Source: Desulfobacteraceae bacterium
GTDB lineage: Bacteria; Desulfobacterota; Desulfobacteria; Desulfobacterales; SURF-15
NCBI GenBank assembly: GCA_003599475.1
Contig: QZKK01000248.1
Location: 1-16,064 of the forward strand
Reading direction: 5' to 3'
Length of the DNA stretch: 16,064 bases
Shown: piece by piece, positions 1 to 6,896 of the stretch
How the letters are laid out: the number at the start of each line of letters is the position of its first letter
Position numbering within the stretch: the stretch's first letter is position 1
Made by a program: the position numbers and the translations under genes
Notes under the pieces: model-generated
Told to the model about the DNA's origin: nothing
What the model saw: only the letters and a program-made list of their open reading frames with translations
Database searches by the model: none

Positions 1-98
1 TAAGATCCGGGCAAGGCCTTTATGTTTGTCGAGCGGACAGTTATCCGTCTTCTAAGGGAGGATTGATTGTTTTGGGGATTTCGCTGCGGGCGTTTGCA

Positions 99-129
99 GG
101 GGCACCTACTCTTTTAGAGCGGGTGCCCC
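99..129 (-). terminator. Stem-loop downstream of the cold-shock gene, possible terminator
   Basis: An 8-bp outer stem (GGGGCACC at 99-106 with GGTGCCCC at 122-129) encloses a small internal loop and a 4-bp inner stem (CTCT 109-112 with AGAG 116-119). It starts about 20 bases after the stop codon of the cold-shock gene on the minus strand, where a terminator belongs. No U-tract follows on either strand, so it may instead be a 3'-end stabiliser or need a helper factor. The rest of 1-149 holds nothing recognisable. Confidence 0.45.
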
Positions 130-149
130 ATTTCGGCAAATGCAGAGCC

Positions 150-350
150 TTATCTGACAGTGACGTTGACGGCGGCTAGACCCTTTTTGCCTTGCTCGAC
201 GTCAAAAGACACCTGGTCGCCTTCGCTCAGGCTTTTAAAACCGCTTGCGTTGATCCCTGAATGATGCACAAACACATCCGGTCCGTTTTCCTGTGCGATG
301 AAACCGAAACCTTTTTGGTCGTTAAACCATTTTACAGTTCCATTGGTCAT
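150..350 (-). CDS. Cold-shock protein, CspA family
   Basis: A 66-residue single cold-shock (OB-fold) domain, the normal length for the family. Both nucleic-acid-binding motifs are intact: RNP1 KGFGFI at residues 13-18 and RNP2 VFVHH at 26-30, with the expected N-terminal TVKWFN. Such proteins bind single-stranded RNA and DNA in the cytoplasm and act as RNA chaperones or antiterminators. The ATG at 350 follows a strong AAAGGAGG ribosome site. It appears to be a single-gene transcript with a leader of about 120 nt. That leader holds an inverted repeat covering the ribosome site (own entry), so control at translation is likely. Family assignment is secure; whether this copy is cold-induced or constitutive cannot be read from the protein. 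Confidence 0.96.
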   Translation of the reverse strand: MTNGTVKWFNDQKGFGFIAQENGPDVFVHHSGINASGFKSLSEGDQVSFDVEQGKKGLAAVNVTVR

Positions 351-355
351 GATAA

Positions 356-401
356 CATCCTCCTTTCTTAAGATTTATTCAAAATTTAAATCTGGAGGAT
401 G
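356..401 (-). promoter_or_regulatory. Shine-Dalgarno-sequestering hairpin in the csp leader
   Basis: In the csp mRNA, CAUCCUCC (plus positions 401-394) is an exact complement of GGAGGAUG (363-356), which contains the whole Shine-Dalgarno sequence and ends five bases before the AUG. Directly inside lies a second exact pair, AGAUUUA (393-387) with UAAAUCU (377-371), closed by a 9-nt loop. The two stems (8 and 7 bp) would stack, with a 7-nt bulge, UAAGAAA, on the 3' side. Folded, the ribosome site is fully paired. The repeats are seen directly; a temperature-responsive or protein-opened translation switch is inference, consistent with structured leaders known on other cold-shock mRNAs. Confidence 0.6.
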
Positions 402-480
402 CTTCATTGCGTGCAGAAATTTCCTACAGAAAAAATCGCCCCATCCATCACCGATGTCGGGGCCGTGTTGAATACCATAC

Positions 481-508
481 ATAATAAGCCAATCCGGGCC
501 AAAAGCAA
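481..508 (-). promoter_or_regulatory. Candidate sigma-70-type promoter for the cold-shock gene
   Basis: On the minus strand a TTGCTT -35 box (508-503) and a TATTAT -10 box (486-481) are separated by 16 bases. Transcription would start near 474 and give a leader of about 120 nt, a usual length for cold-shock mRNAs and long enough to contain the ribosome-site hairpin. It was found by inspection in an AT-rich stretch, so chance matches are possible. Confidence 0.4.
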
Positions 509-626
509 GCGAATTGTTTAAATTCTTTTTACCGAGGTGTTTCGCGAAGGTGTTTCCTTTCTTTCCCCCAAGATGCTATCATCCGGCTCGATGAATCACA
601 ATTTGCCCTAAAGGACGGACCTATCG

Positions 627-1301
627 ATGAATTCGGTTGAAAACACCGGTTTCAGTATCGCCTCTCTAGAATTCGGAGCCGATATGCCGGTTACCCCCAC
701 AGAGAACTTCGTCAAAGGCGTGTACGGTTCGGTGGATGAAGCGACTGCATGCGGACTGGATCGGCTGCGCAGCGAAGAGGGCATCATTCCAAGCTGTAAA
801 CTGAGCTGTTGGCACTGTTGCCGTTTTCATATTCTTATCAACATTGCAGAGGCCCATACCCTGGCGCAATATATCAGGCGTGAACTGCCTGCAGACCAGA
901 TAGAGGGCCTTCGGATGCGGACGCAGCAATGGCATGAGTGGGACAATTCCAGGCCGGGCCGGCATCCGCCGGCCGTGATCGTAGAACATACGGATTTTTC
1001 AGGCTATCAACATTGCTGCCCTCTGCTGGTAAACGGCGCATGCCGTGCTTATCCCGTGAGGCCGATGGTGTGTCGAACGCATTTTGTGCTTTCGAATCCT
1101 CTTTCCTGCCGCTCGGCCAACGATCCGGAGTCTACAGAAGGCGCTCCGGTGGTGCTCTCGTCCGTTTTGAAGGCGACTAGTGCATTTTCAAAGAAAATAA
1201 GGGTTCATATCGAAAACGAAGGCCTGGATTTCTCCCGGTCTCAAATGCTTCTTCCCCATTGGTTGGCGATTGAAATGGGTTGGGAGTTCGCAATAGAATA
1301 A
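627..1301 (+). CDS. YkgJ-family cysteine-cluster protein
   Basis: A 224-residue soluble protein with the YkgJ/CxxCxxCC pattern: C57, C61, C64, C65, then CC at 130-131, C139 in NGACRAY, C149 in RPMVCR and C161. The closing Cx(n)YPVRPxxCR block is the best-conserved part of this family, annotated as zinc- or iron-chelating; its biochemical role is not established. The ATG at 627 is chosen because AAGGAC (611-616) lies about ten bases before it; Met20 is a possible later start without a clear ribosome site. The cupin gene follows after 66 bases on the same strand, so the two may be cotranscribed, but no functional link is evident. Confidence 0.85.
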   Translation: MNSVENTGFSIASLEFGADMPVTPTENFVKGVYGSVDEATACGLDRLRSEEGIIPSCKLSCWHCCRFHILINIAEAHTLAQYIRRELPADQIEGLRMRTQQWHEWDNSRPGRHPPAVIVEHTDFSGYQHCCPLLVNGACRAYPVRPMVCRTHFVLSNPLSCRSANDPESTEGAPVVLSSVLKATSAFSKKIRVHIENEGLDFSRSQMLLPHWLAIEMGWEFAIE

Positions 1302-1367
1302 GAGTTGTGGCATTTTAAGCGGTGAGGCATCCATGTCGGTATTTTCGTTTTCAGTTGGAGGAACACG

Positions 1368-1808
1368 ATGAAAAAGCTCATTGCATTCATTCTCGTTTCA
1401 GCGGGCGCCTTCGCAGGATTTTCGTTTGCACAGAGCGGTGCACCCGCACCCATTTTCCCGGATACTCTTCGCTGGGTGAGCCCGCCAAATCTGCCGAAGG
1501 TACAAGGGGCATGGGTGCTGGGGGCGGATCAGAAGCCGGGAGTCTACATTTTCCGGGTCAAGCTTCTTCCAGATGCGGTTATTCCTCCGCACACGCATCC
1601 GGATGAGCGCAATACCACGGTGCTGAAAGGCACAATCTACGTCGGATTCGACGAAAATTTCAATCAAAGCGAGGTCGTCGCCGTTCCGGAAGGTGCAGTG
1701 TACATCGCGCCCGCAAATGTTCCCCATTTCATCTGGGCGAAAGAGGGGGAGGCAGTGTATCAAGAGGCCGGGGTGGGCCCCACCGAGACCTCTTTCATCA
1801 AACGATAG
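1368..1808 (+). CDS. Exported small cupin-domain protein
   Basis: A 146-residue protein with a Sec-type signal peptide (MKK, hydrophobic run at about 4-20, likely cleavage after the FSFA-Q region), so it is probably periplasmic. The rest is one cupin barrel: motif 1 is PPHTHPDE at residues 73-80, giving metal ligands H75, H77 and probably E80, and motif 2 includes H120 in NVPHFIW. The layout matches small periplasmic cupins whose substrate is unknown. GGAGG at 1357-1361 sits six bases before the ATG, fixing the start. It lies 66 bases after the YkgJ-family gene. Metal binding is likely; enzyme activity cannot be named. Confidence 0.85.
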   Translation: MKKLIAFILVSAGAFAGFSFAQSGAPAPIFPDTLRWVSPPNLPKVQGAWVLGADQKPGVYIFRVKLLPDAVIPPHTHPDERNTTVLKGTIYVGFDENFNQSEVVAVPEGAVYIAPANVPHFIWAKEGEAVYQEAGVGPTETSFIKR

Positions 1809-1852
1809 ACACTTTCAAGGATCTGCTTCGACAGTTCCTCGGCTGTCCCCGA

Positions 1853-1960
1853 TCATTCCCAGACAAACACCACTTTGCCCGTCTGCCCCTGCTGAAAAAT
1901 CCGGTATGCCTCCCGTGCCTGGTCCAGCGGAAACCGATGAGTGATCAGGTCTTCCCCGCC
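1853..1960 (-). pseudogene. 3' remnant of a zinc-dependent (MDR) alcohol dehydrogenase
   Basis: Directly after the UGA stop of the flavin reductase gene, the same frame stays open for 35 codons. It reads as the C-terminal tail of a medium-chain zinc alcohol dehydrogenase: LITHRFPLDQAREAYRIF, then GKVV, ending at TGA 1855-1853. This is the conserved end of the family (ITHRFPL..A.EAY....GK.V). The other roughly 300 residues are absent: the codons before the UGA belong to the flavin reductase. It is therefore best read as debris from a deletion or recombination at this junction. Readthrough into a selenocysteine fusion is unlikely because no SECIS-like hairpin follows the UGA and the partner gene already ends at a normal length. 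Confidence 0.6.
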
Positions 1961-2551
1961 TCACTCCGGGTCGCCTTCGATCAGCCGCCGGCCCAGATCT
2001 TCGGCCTTGACCTGCAACCGGGCGTCTTCGGCCAGGTCCCCGGGCTTATCCCCGGTGCCGTAAACGAACCCGGCAAGTTCGATTCCCACGAACCGGAAGG
2101 CATCCTGAAAACTTCTCAGGGCATTGACGCAGCCGGACATAAAGGGATCCTCGTCGCCGTAACTCATGACGACCGCCGCCCGCTTGCCTCCCAAAGCCCG
2201 GTACCCGTCGGCTCCGAACATGTACCAGCGGTCCATGAAAAGCTTGGTCTGGGCCGACATGGTAAACCAATAGACCGGGCTGGCAATGATGAAGCCGTCA
2301 GCCGCAGCGATCTTGGGATAGAGGACCTGCATGTCGTCATCCTGGACGCAGCCGGGGCGCCCGGCTTTGCGGCAGGAGCCGCAGCCTTGGCAGGCGGAAA
2401 TCTTCAGACCGTTGAGATAAACCGTCTCCACTTCCGCTCCGGCGCTTTCTGCGCCCCTGGTCGCGGCCGAAGCCAGAGACGCGCTGTTTCCCTTCTTACG
2501 GGGGCTGCCCAGCAGCGTCAGCACTCGTTTGACCCGCTTTTTTTCCGCCAT
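1961..2551 (-). CDS. NADPH-dependent FMN reductase / iron-sulfur flavoprotein-like oxidoreductase
   Basis: A 196-residue flavodoxin-fold protein. The FMN-phosphate loop is GSPRKKGNS at residues 15-23, and SPVYWFTMSAQTKLFMDR at 91-108 is the usual flavin-binding strand-loop. Between them lies a compact cysteine motif, C54-x2-C57-x2-C60-x7-C68, like the one that holds a [4Fe-4S] cluster in archaeal and bacterial iron-sulfur flavoproteins (ISF). It probably moves electrons between a pyridine nucleotide or ferredoxin and a small acceptor in the cytoplasm. The start at 2551 is preferred over one 25 codons upstream because AAGGAG lies just before it and homology begins there. The ORF closes with UGA, immediately followed by a dehydrogenase remnant. 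The exact substrate is unknown. Confidence 0.85.
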   Translation of the reverse strand: MAEKKRVKRVLTLLGSPRKKGNSASLASAATRGAESAGAEVETVYLNGLKISACQGCGSCRKAGRPGCVQDDDMQVLYPKIAAADGFIIASPVYWFTMSAQTKLFMDRWYMFGADGYRALGGKRAAVVMSYGDEDPFMSGCVNALRSFQDAFRFVGIELAGFVYGTGDKPGDLAEDARLQVKAEDLGRRLIEGDPE

Positions 2552-2871
2552 GGTTTCTATTCTCCTTCTTTTGGATGAATATCTGTAGATCAACTTCATG
2601 CAGTTCAATAAAAGCTCAGCCGCCAAAGATTACGATTCATCTTAAGTACGCTTATTCTTCATCCTTTTCAAGAACGACTGAAATCGTCACAATCACCTCA
2701 AGTCCGACTCTCCCTGTCAGAAGGGAAGGTGAACGCCCGTCTTCTGGTCCTGTTTTGGCCGATTTTAGTTTGACATTTCCTGTAATTTTCGATAAATAGA
2801 ACTCTTTTGTCTTTTGATTTCGGCAATCGACTGCAGTTTCCAGTCCATGAATCCAAGGAGAGCATCTTGTC
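2552..2871. other. Divergent intergenic region between the flavin reductase and fdhA
   Basis: This 320-bp stretch separates the divergently transcribed flavin reductase (minus) and fdhA (plus). It is more AT-rich than the genes around it and must hold both promoters; only one on the fdhA side could be proposed. Short open frames here have no ribosome site and resemble nothing convincingly. A 17-residue minus-strand frame ending near 2652 looks vaguely like the start of a HicB-type antitoxin, too short to claim. Confidence 0.6.
2770..2798 (+). promoter_or_regulatory. Candidate promoter of fdhA
   Basis: A perfect TTGACA -35 box lies at 2770-2775. The -10 region is poor: either GATAAA at 2791-2796 (15-base spacer) or TAAATA at 2793-2798 (17-base spacer). 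Transcription would start near 2804, leaving a leader of about 68 nt before the ATG. No sigma-54 -24/-12 pair, common for formate dehydrogenase genes elsewhere, was seen. Confidence 0.35.
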
Positions 2872-5637
2872 ATGACCGCAGTGAACAAAATCACAATCAA
2901 CGGTAATGAATTTTCCTTCGAGCCGGGGGAGACCATTTTGGAGGTTGCGCGGCGGAACAGCATCGATATCCCCACGCTCTGTCATCTGAAAGGAACCACG
3001 CCTACGGGCGCATGCCGCATCTGCATCGTCGAAGTGGAGCGCGCAAGAACGCTGGTGGCCTCGTGTGCGGCACCTGCCGCAAACGGGATGGTCGTTTATA
3101 CCGAGTCAGCGAAAGTCGTCAAGACCCGTAGGATGCTCATCCAACTGCTGCTTTCATCCGGAAATCACAACTGTGCGGTTCGCGGATCGGACGGCGAAAA
3201 CTGGACGCAGTTTCAGCTCAGGGTTCAGCAGGAAGACGGCAGCGGAGAACTCTGTCCGGTCTGGGGGGATTGCCGTCTCCAGGACCTCGCCTATCGATAC
3301 CAGGTCTCCGGCGATGTGTTCCCCGCCACCGAAAACCGCTACCCGATGGAGCTTGCCAATCCATTCATCGTTCGCGATTTTTCCCGCTGCATCCAGTGCG
3401 GCCGTTGCGTCCAGGCCTGCAACGAAGTGCAGGTCAACAAGGCCATCAGCTTCGGATACAGGGGGGCTGCAACCAAGATCATTGCGGCTGGAGACCGCCC
3501 CTATGCGGATTCGGACTGCGTATTTTGCGGCGAATGCGTACAGGCCTGTCCGGTCGGCGCCCTGGTGGAAAAGGATGCCCGGTATCGATACCGGCCCTGG
3601 CAGAACCGGAAGGTTCGCACCACCTGCGGTTACTGCGGAGTCGGATGCCAGTTGGACCTCCATGTCGATGACAACCGGGTGATGAAAGTAACCGGTGCAG
3701 AGGAAACCGCTCCCAATTACGGCAGCCTCTGTGTGAAGGGGCGCTTCGGATACCACTTCATCGGCTCTCCGGACCGGCTGAAACGACCGCTGATCAAGGA
3801 AAACGGAAAGTTCAAAGAAGCCTCCTGGGAGGAGGCGCTGAACCTTGTGGCAAGCCGGCTGAAAGAAATCCAATCGAGCCATGGGCCGGACAGCATCGGG
3901 GTCATGACGTCCGCCCGGGTCACCAACGAGGAAAACTACATCGTCCAGAAGTTCGCCCGCGCGGTGCTCAAAACCAACAATGTGGACCACTGCGCCCGCC
4001 TCTGACATGCCTCCACGGTGGCCGGTCTGGCCGCAGCATTCGGAAGCGGTGCGATGACAAACACAATCGCCGATATCGAAAAGGCAAAAGTCATCCTCAT
4101 CACCGGTTCCAATACCACGGAGAATCATCCGGTCCTTTCCACATTTGCCAAAAGGGCGGTGACCCGGAGAGGCGCCAAGCTGATCGTCGTCGATCCCAGG
4201 AGGATCAAAATCTCGACCTTTGCCCATGAGTGGCTCCGTCCAAACCTGGGAACCGATGTAGTCTGGATCAACGGAATGATGCATGTCATCATCGAAGAGA
4301 ACCTCTACGATGCGGAATTTGTCAAAAACCGCACAGAAGGCTTCGAGCAGCTCAAAGAAGCCGTCGAGAAGTACAGCCCGGACTATGTGGAATCGATGAC
4401 GGGCATCTCCTCCGAGCAGATTGTGGAAGCCGCGCGGCTCTATGCCGGCGCCAAACCGGCAAGCATCCTCTACTGCATGGGGATCACCCAGCATGTCAGC
4501 GGAACCGACAACGTGAAATCGCTGGCAAATCTTGCCATGCTGTGCGGGAACATCGGGATCGCGGGCGGAGGCGTGAACCCCCTTCGTGGCCAGAACAACG
4601 TTCAGGGGGCCTGCGACATGGGCGGGCTTCCCAACGTCTATTCCGGCTATCAGAACGTGGGAGATTCAGCCTCCCGGCAGAAGATGGCCAAGGCCTGGGG
4701 GGTTTCAGACCTTCCGGAAAAACCGGGGCTCAAGGTCACCGAGATGCTTCCCAAAGCCCACGATGGAAGCCTCAAGGCGATCTATATCGTGGGGGAAAAT
4801 CCGCTGGTTTCGGACCCGGATCTGAACCATGCGGAAAAAAGCCTGGAAAACCTCGAATTTCTGGTCGTCCAGGATATCTTCTTGACCGAAACCGCTCTAA
4901 AAGCCGATGTGGTGCTCCCATCGCGTTGCTTTGCCGAGAAAGACGGCACCTTTTCCAACACCGAGCGCCGTGTACAGCGGGTCCGCAAAGCAGTGGAAGC
5001 GCCGGGAGAAGCCCGGGACGACTGGAAGATCGTATGCGATATCGCTTCCCGGATGGGGTATCCGATGGATTACGAAAACAGTGAAGCCATCCTGAAAGAG
5101 ATCGCAGCCGTGACCCCTTCCTATGCGGGGATCACCTACGACAGGATCGAATCCGAGGGGCTGTACTGGCCTTGCCCCGACTCCGAACATCCCGGAACCC
5201 CGATTCTGCACGTGGACCGCTTCAGCCGGGGAAAGGGGCTGTTCCATGCAATAGAGTACATCCCGCCGGCTGAGATTGTCGATGAGGACTATCCGCTTTT
5301 CCTGACTACCGGGCGCCTTTTGTATCAGTATCATACCCGGACCATGACCGATAAATCGAAAGACTTAAACGAAGCCGCACCCGAAAGCTTCGTCGAAATC
5401 TCCCCTGAAGATGCTCGAACCTACGGCCTCGGAAACGGGGAAATGGCCGAGATTTCGTCCAGGAGGGGAAAAATCAAGGTCCGGGTAAAGATCTCTCGCA
5501 CGGCGGCTTCCGGAACGGTCTTTGTCCCCTTCCATTACGCCGAAGGCGCCGCGAACAAACTGACGAACGCCGCGCTCGATCCGGTCTGCGGGATTCCCGA
5601 GTACAAGGTCTGCGCGGTGCAGTTGGCGAGGGCATAG
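2872..5637 (+). CDS. fdhA: Formate dehydrogenase catalytic subunit, selenocysteine-containing
   Basis: A 921-residue selenoprotein. UGA at 4003-4005 is selenocysteine 378 in the active-site motif DHCARL-U-HASTVAG; ligand to Mo or W, followed by the conserved His379. Order of domains: [2Fe-2S] ferredoxin (C37, C48, C51, C65), a His/Cys cluster region (H99, C101, C128, C134), two [4Fe-4S] clusters (C173, C176, C179, C183 and C216, C219, C222, C226), the proximal [4Fe-4S] (C252, C255, C259, C287), then the bis-molybdopterin-guanine-dinucleotide catalytic part to the C-terminal FVPFHYAEGAANKLT region. There is no signal peptide, so it is cytoplasmic, of the NAD/ferredoxin- or Hdr-linked type. AAGGAG at 2855-2860 precedes the ATG. 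No beta subunit or accessory gene is adjacent; it converges on the hdr-met operon, whose MvhD could accept its electrons. Catalyses formate to CO2 or the reverse. Confidence 0.95.
4003..4039 (+). promoter_or_regulatory. SECIS element of fdhA (UGA plus hairpin)
   Basis: After the UGA (4003-4005), a GGCC/GGCC stem (4020-4023 with 4029-4032) closes a GGTCT loop at 4024-4028, and ATGC/GCAT (4007-4010 with 4036-4039) can close the base. The loop begins 18 nt after the UGA. Both the GGUCU loop and this distance match the SelB-binding hairpin of E. coli fdhF as I recall it. This directs selenocysteine insertion rather than termination. Confidence 0.8.
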
Positions 5638-5721
5638 AGCGAGAGGGAAAGAGGGATAGAAAATCAGAAGATGAGAAACTGAGAAGTTGAGATTATAGGG
5701 GAAGCAAGAAAATTAAAACGA

Positions 5722-5754
5722 AAAAAGGGAAGGAGGCCATCTCCTTCCCTTTTT
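5722..5754. terminator. Bidirectional intrinsic terminator between fdhA and metF
   Basis: GGGAAGGAG (5727-5735) pairs exactly with CTCCTTCCC (5741-5749) around a 5-base loop. A flanking A-run (5722-5726) pairs with a T-run (5750-5754), so there is a U-tract for transcripts from either side. It serves fdhA from the left and the hdrA-metF operon from the right, about 85 and 70 bases after their stop codons. Confidence 0.85.
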
Positions 5755-5825
5755 GTTTTAAAGACTAGTGATGGCAGAGGACAGTTTTTATTCTTTCCTT
5801 CTGTCCTTCTTTACCTCTTTCCTTC

Positions 5826-6770
5826 TTATTCAACCACAGGTCTCGGCAGCATGCCGGCACGCTCGGCGATCTCGGGCACCCGGTGCTCCCATTCGATGGC
5901 CATCAGGTGGACGCCGGCCACCCCTTTCATCTGCTTGAACTCCTCGATCTGCTCGCAGGCGATCTTGATTCCTTCTTCGGCGGCTTTTCCCTTGCCGGCC
6001 CCCTGCAGCCGTTCGATCAGCGCTTCCGGAACATCCATTCCGGGGACGTTGTTTTTCATGTAACGGGCCATACCGACACTTTTCATCGGAGTGACCCCGG
6101 CCAGGATATGGGCTTTCCCGGTCAGCCCCATGTCGTTTGCCTGACGGATAAACTCCCGGAAGCGGTCCATGTTGTAAATGCATTGGGTCTGGATGAAATC
6201 GACCCCGGCATCGATTTTTTTTGCCAGGCGATGAACCCGCCAGTCGAGCGGGTCGGCAAAGGGGTTTGCAGCGGCCCCGATAAAAAGCCTGGGGGCCACC
6301 TCGATATCTGCCCCTGATAAAAACTTGGCCTCGTCCCGCATCCGCTTGACCATGCAGATCAACTGCATCGAATCGATGTCGAAGACCCCCTTGGCCTGCG
6401 GATGGTCGCCGAATTTCTGATGGTCTCCGGAAAGGCAGAGCATGTTCCGCACGCCGTGCGCATAGACACCCAGGATGTCCGACTGCATGGCGAGCCGGTT
6501 GCGGTCCCGGCAGACCATCTGGAAGTTGGGTTCGAGCCCCTCCTGGATCAACAGCAGACTGGCGGCCCAGCTTGACATCCGGACGACGGCGGTCTGGTTG
6601 TCGGTGATGTTGACCGCATCGACCATTCCCTTGAGGTGGGCGGCTTTCTTCCGGACCTCATCCGCACTCGCCCCGCGGGGCGGACCCAGCTCACCCGTAA
6701 AGGCGAAGTGCCCGGCTTTTAGAACTTTTTCGAGATTGCTCCCCGACTTCAATCCGTTTTGGCTGCTCAT
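5826..6770 (-). CDS. metF: 5,10-methylene-tetrahydrofolate reductase, MetF
   Basis: A 314-residue TIM-barrel flavoprotein of the MTHFR family, which reduces methylene-THF to methyl-THF, or the reverse when acetyl-CoA is being oxidised. The N-terminal FTGELGPPRG carries the catalytic Glu27. DAVNITDNQ (51-59), the LCLSGDHQKFGDHP FAD-binding loop (111-124), and the QTQCIYN and ILAGVTPM barrel strands are all present. The length fits the short form that works with MetV and has no NADH domain. ATG at 6770 is chosen over an upstream GTG at 6785 because the GAGGG ribosome site lies between the two. It is the last gene of the hdrA-mvhD-hdrC/B-metV-metF series and is followed by the bidirectional terminator. 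With Hdr proteins next to it, its electron donor is likely the Hdr complex rather than NADH (inference). Confidence 0.93.
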   Translation of the reverse strand: MSSQNGLKSGSNLEKVLKAGHFAFTGELGPPRGASADEVRKKAAHLKGMVDAVNITDNQTAVVRMSSWAASLLLIQEGLEPNFQMVCRDRNRLAMQSDILGVYAHGVRNMLCLSGDHQKFGDHPQAKGVFDIDSMQLICMVKRMRDEAKFLSGADIEVAPRLFIGAAANPFADPLDWRVHRLAKKIDAGVDFIQTQCIYNMDRFREFIRQANDMGLTGKAHILAGVTPMKSVGMARYMKNNVPGMDVPEALIERLQGAGKGKAAEEGIKIACEQIEEFKQMKGVAGVHLMAIEWEHRVPEIAERAGMLPRPVVE

Positions 6771-6805
6771 CGCACTTTCCCTCACCCCTTCTTTCTACCC
6801 TTTCA

Positions 6806-6896
6806 GCCACCAAGACACGAAGGCACAAAGAAGAGGTTAAAAGTTTAAACTCATATCAAAAATTGGGTAAGCTTCGTGTCATAATGCCTTTGCGGC
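6806..6896. repeat. Dispersed 'ACACGAAGGCACAAAG'-type repeat with inverted partner, metV-metF gap
   Basis: Two related units in opposite orientation lie in the 125-bp metV-metF gap: one at 6806-6830, containing CCAAGACACGAAGGCACAAA, and a diverged one at 6872-6896 reading CTTCGTGTCATAATGCCTTT. They share the exact 9-bp inverted pair GACACGAAG (6814-6822) and CTTCGTGTC (6872-6880). Similar ACAAAGACACGAAGGCAC strings recur between genes in many environmental bacterial genomes; their origin is unknown to me. The second unit runs into the metV stop codon. The intervening RNA could fold and lower metF expression relative to metV. Confidence 0.5.

Noticed and set aside
1830..1847. GACAG/CTGTC stem after the cupin gene as a terminator
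   Set aside because: Only five base pairs and no T-run on either side.
1961..1963. In-frame UGA at the end of the flavin reductase as a fifth selenocysteine
   Set aside because: The protein already ends at the usual family length, the following residues belong to another family (alcohol dehydrogenase), and no stem with a GG-type loop follows at 14-20 bases.
2652..2710. Minus-strand frame with a HicB-like start (VTISVVLEKDEE)
   Set aside because: Only about 16 codons before a stop, no continuation in any frame and no HicA partner; could be chance. Mentioned only as a possible trace.
3154..4494. Long minus-strand open frame opposite fdhA, and similar long frames opposite hdrA and metV
   Set aside because: Shadows of high-GC coding sequence: no family motifs, no ribosome sites, and the opposite strand carries a clear conserved gene.
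6771..6785. GTG start for metF five codons upstream
   Set aside because: The GAGGG ribosome site falls between this GTG and the ATG at 6770, so only the ATG is properly spaced.
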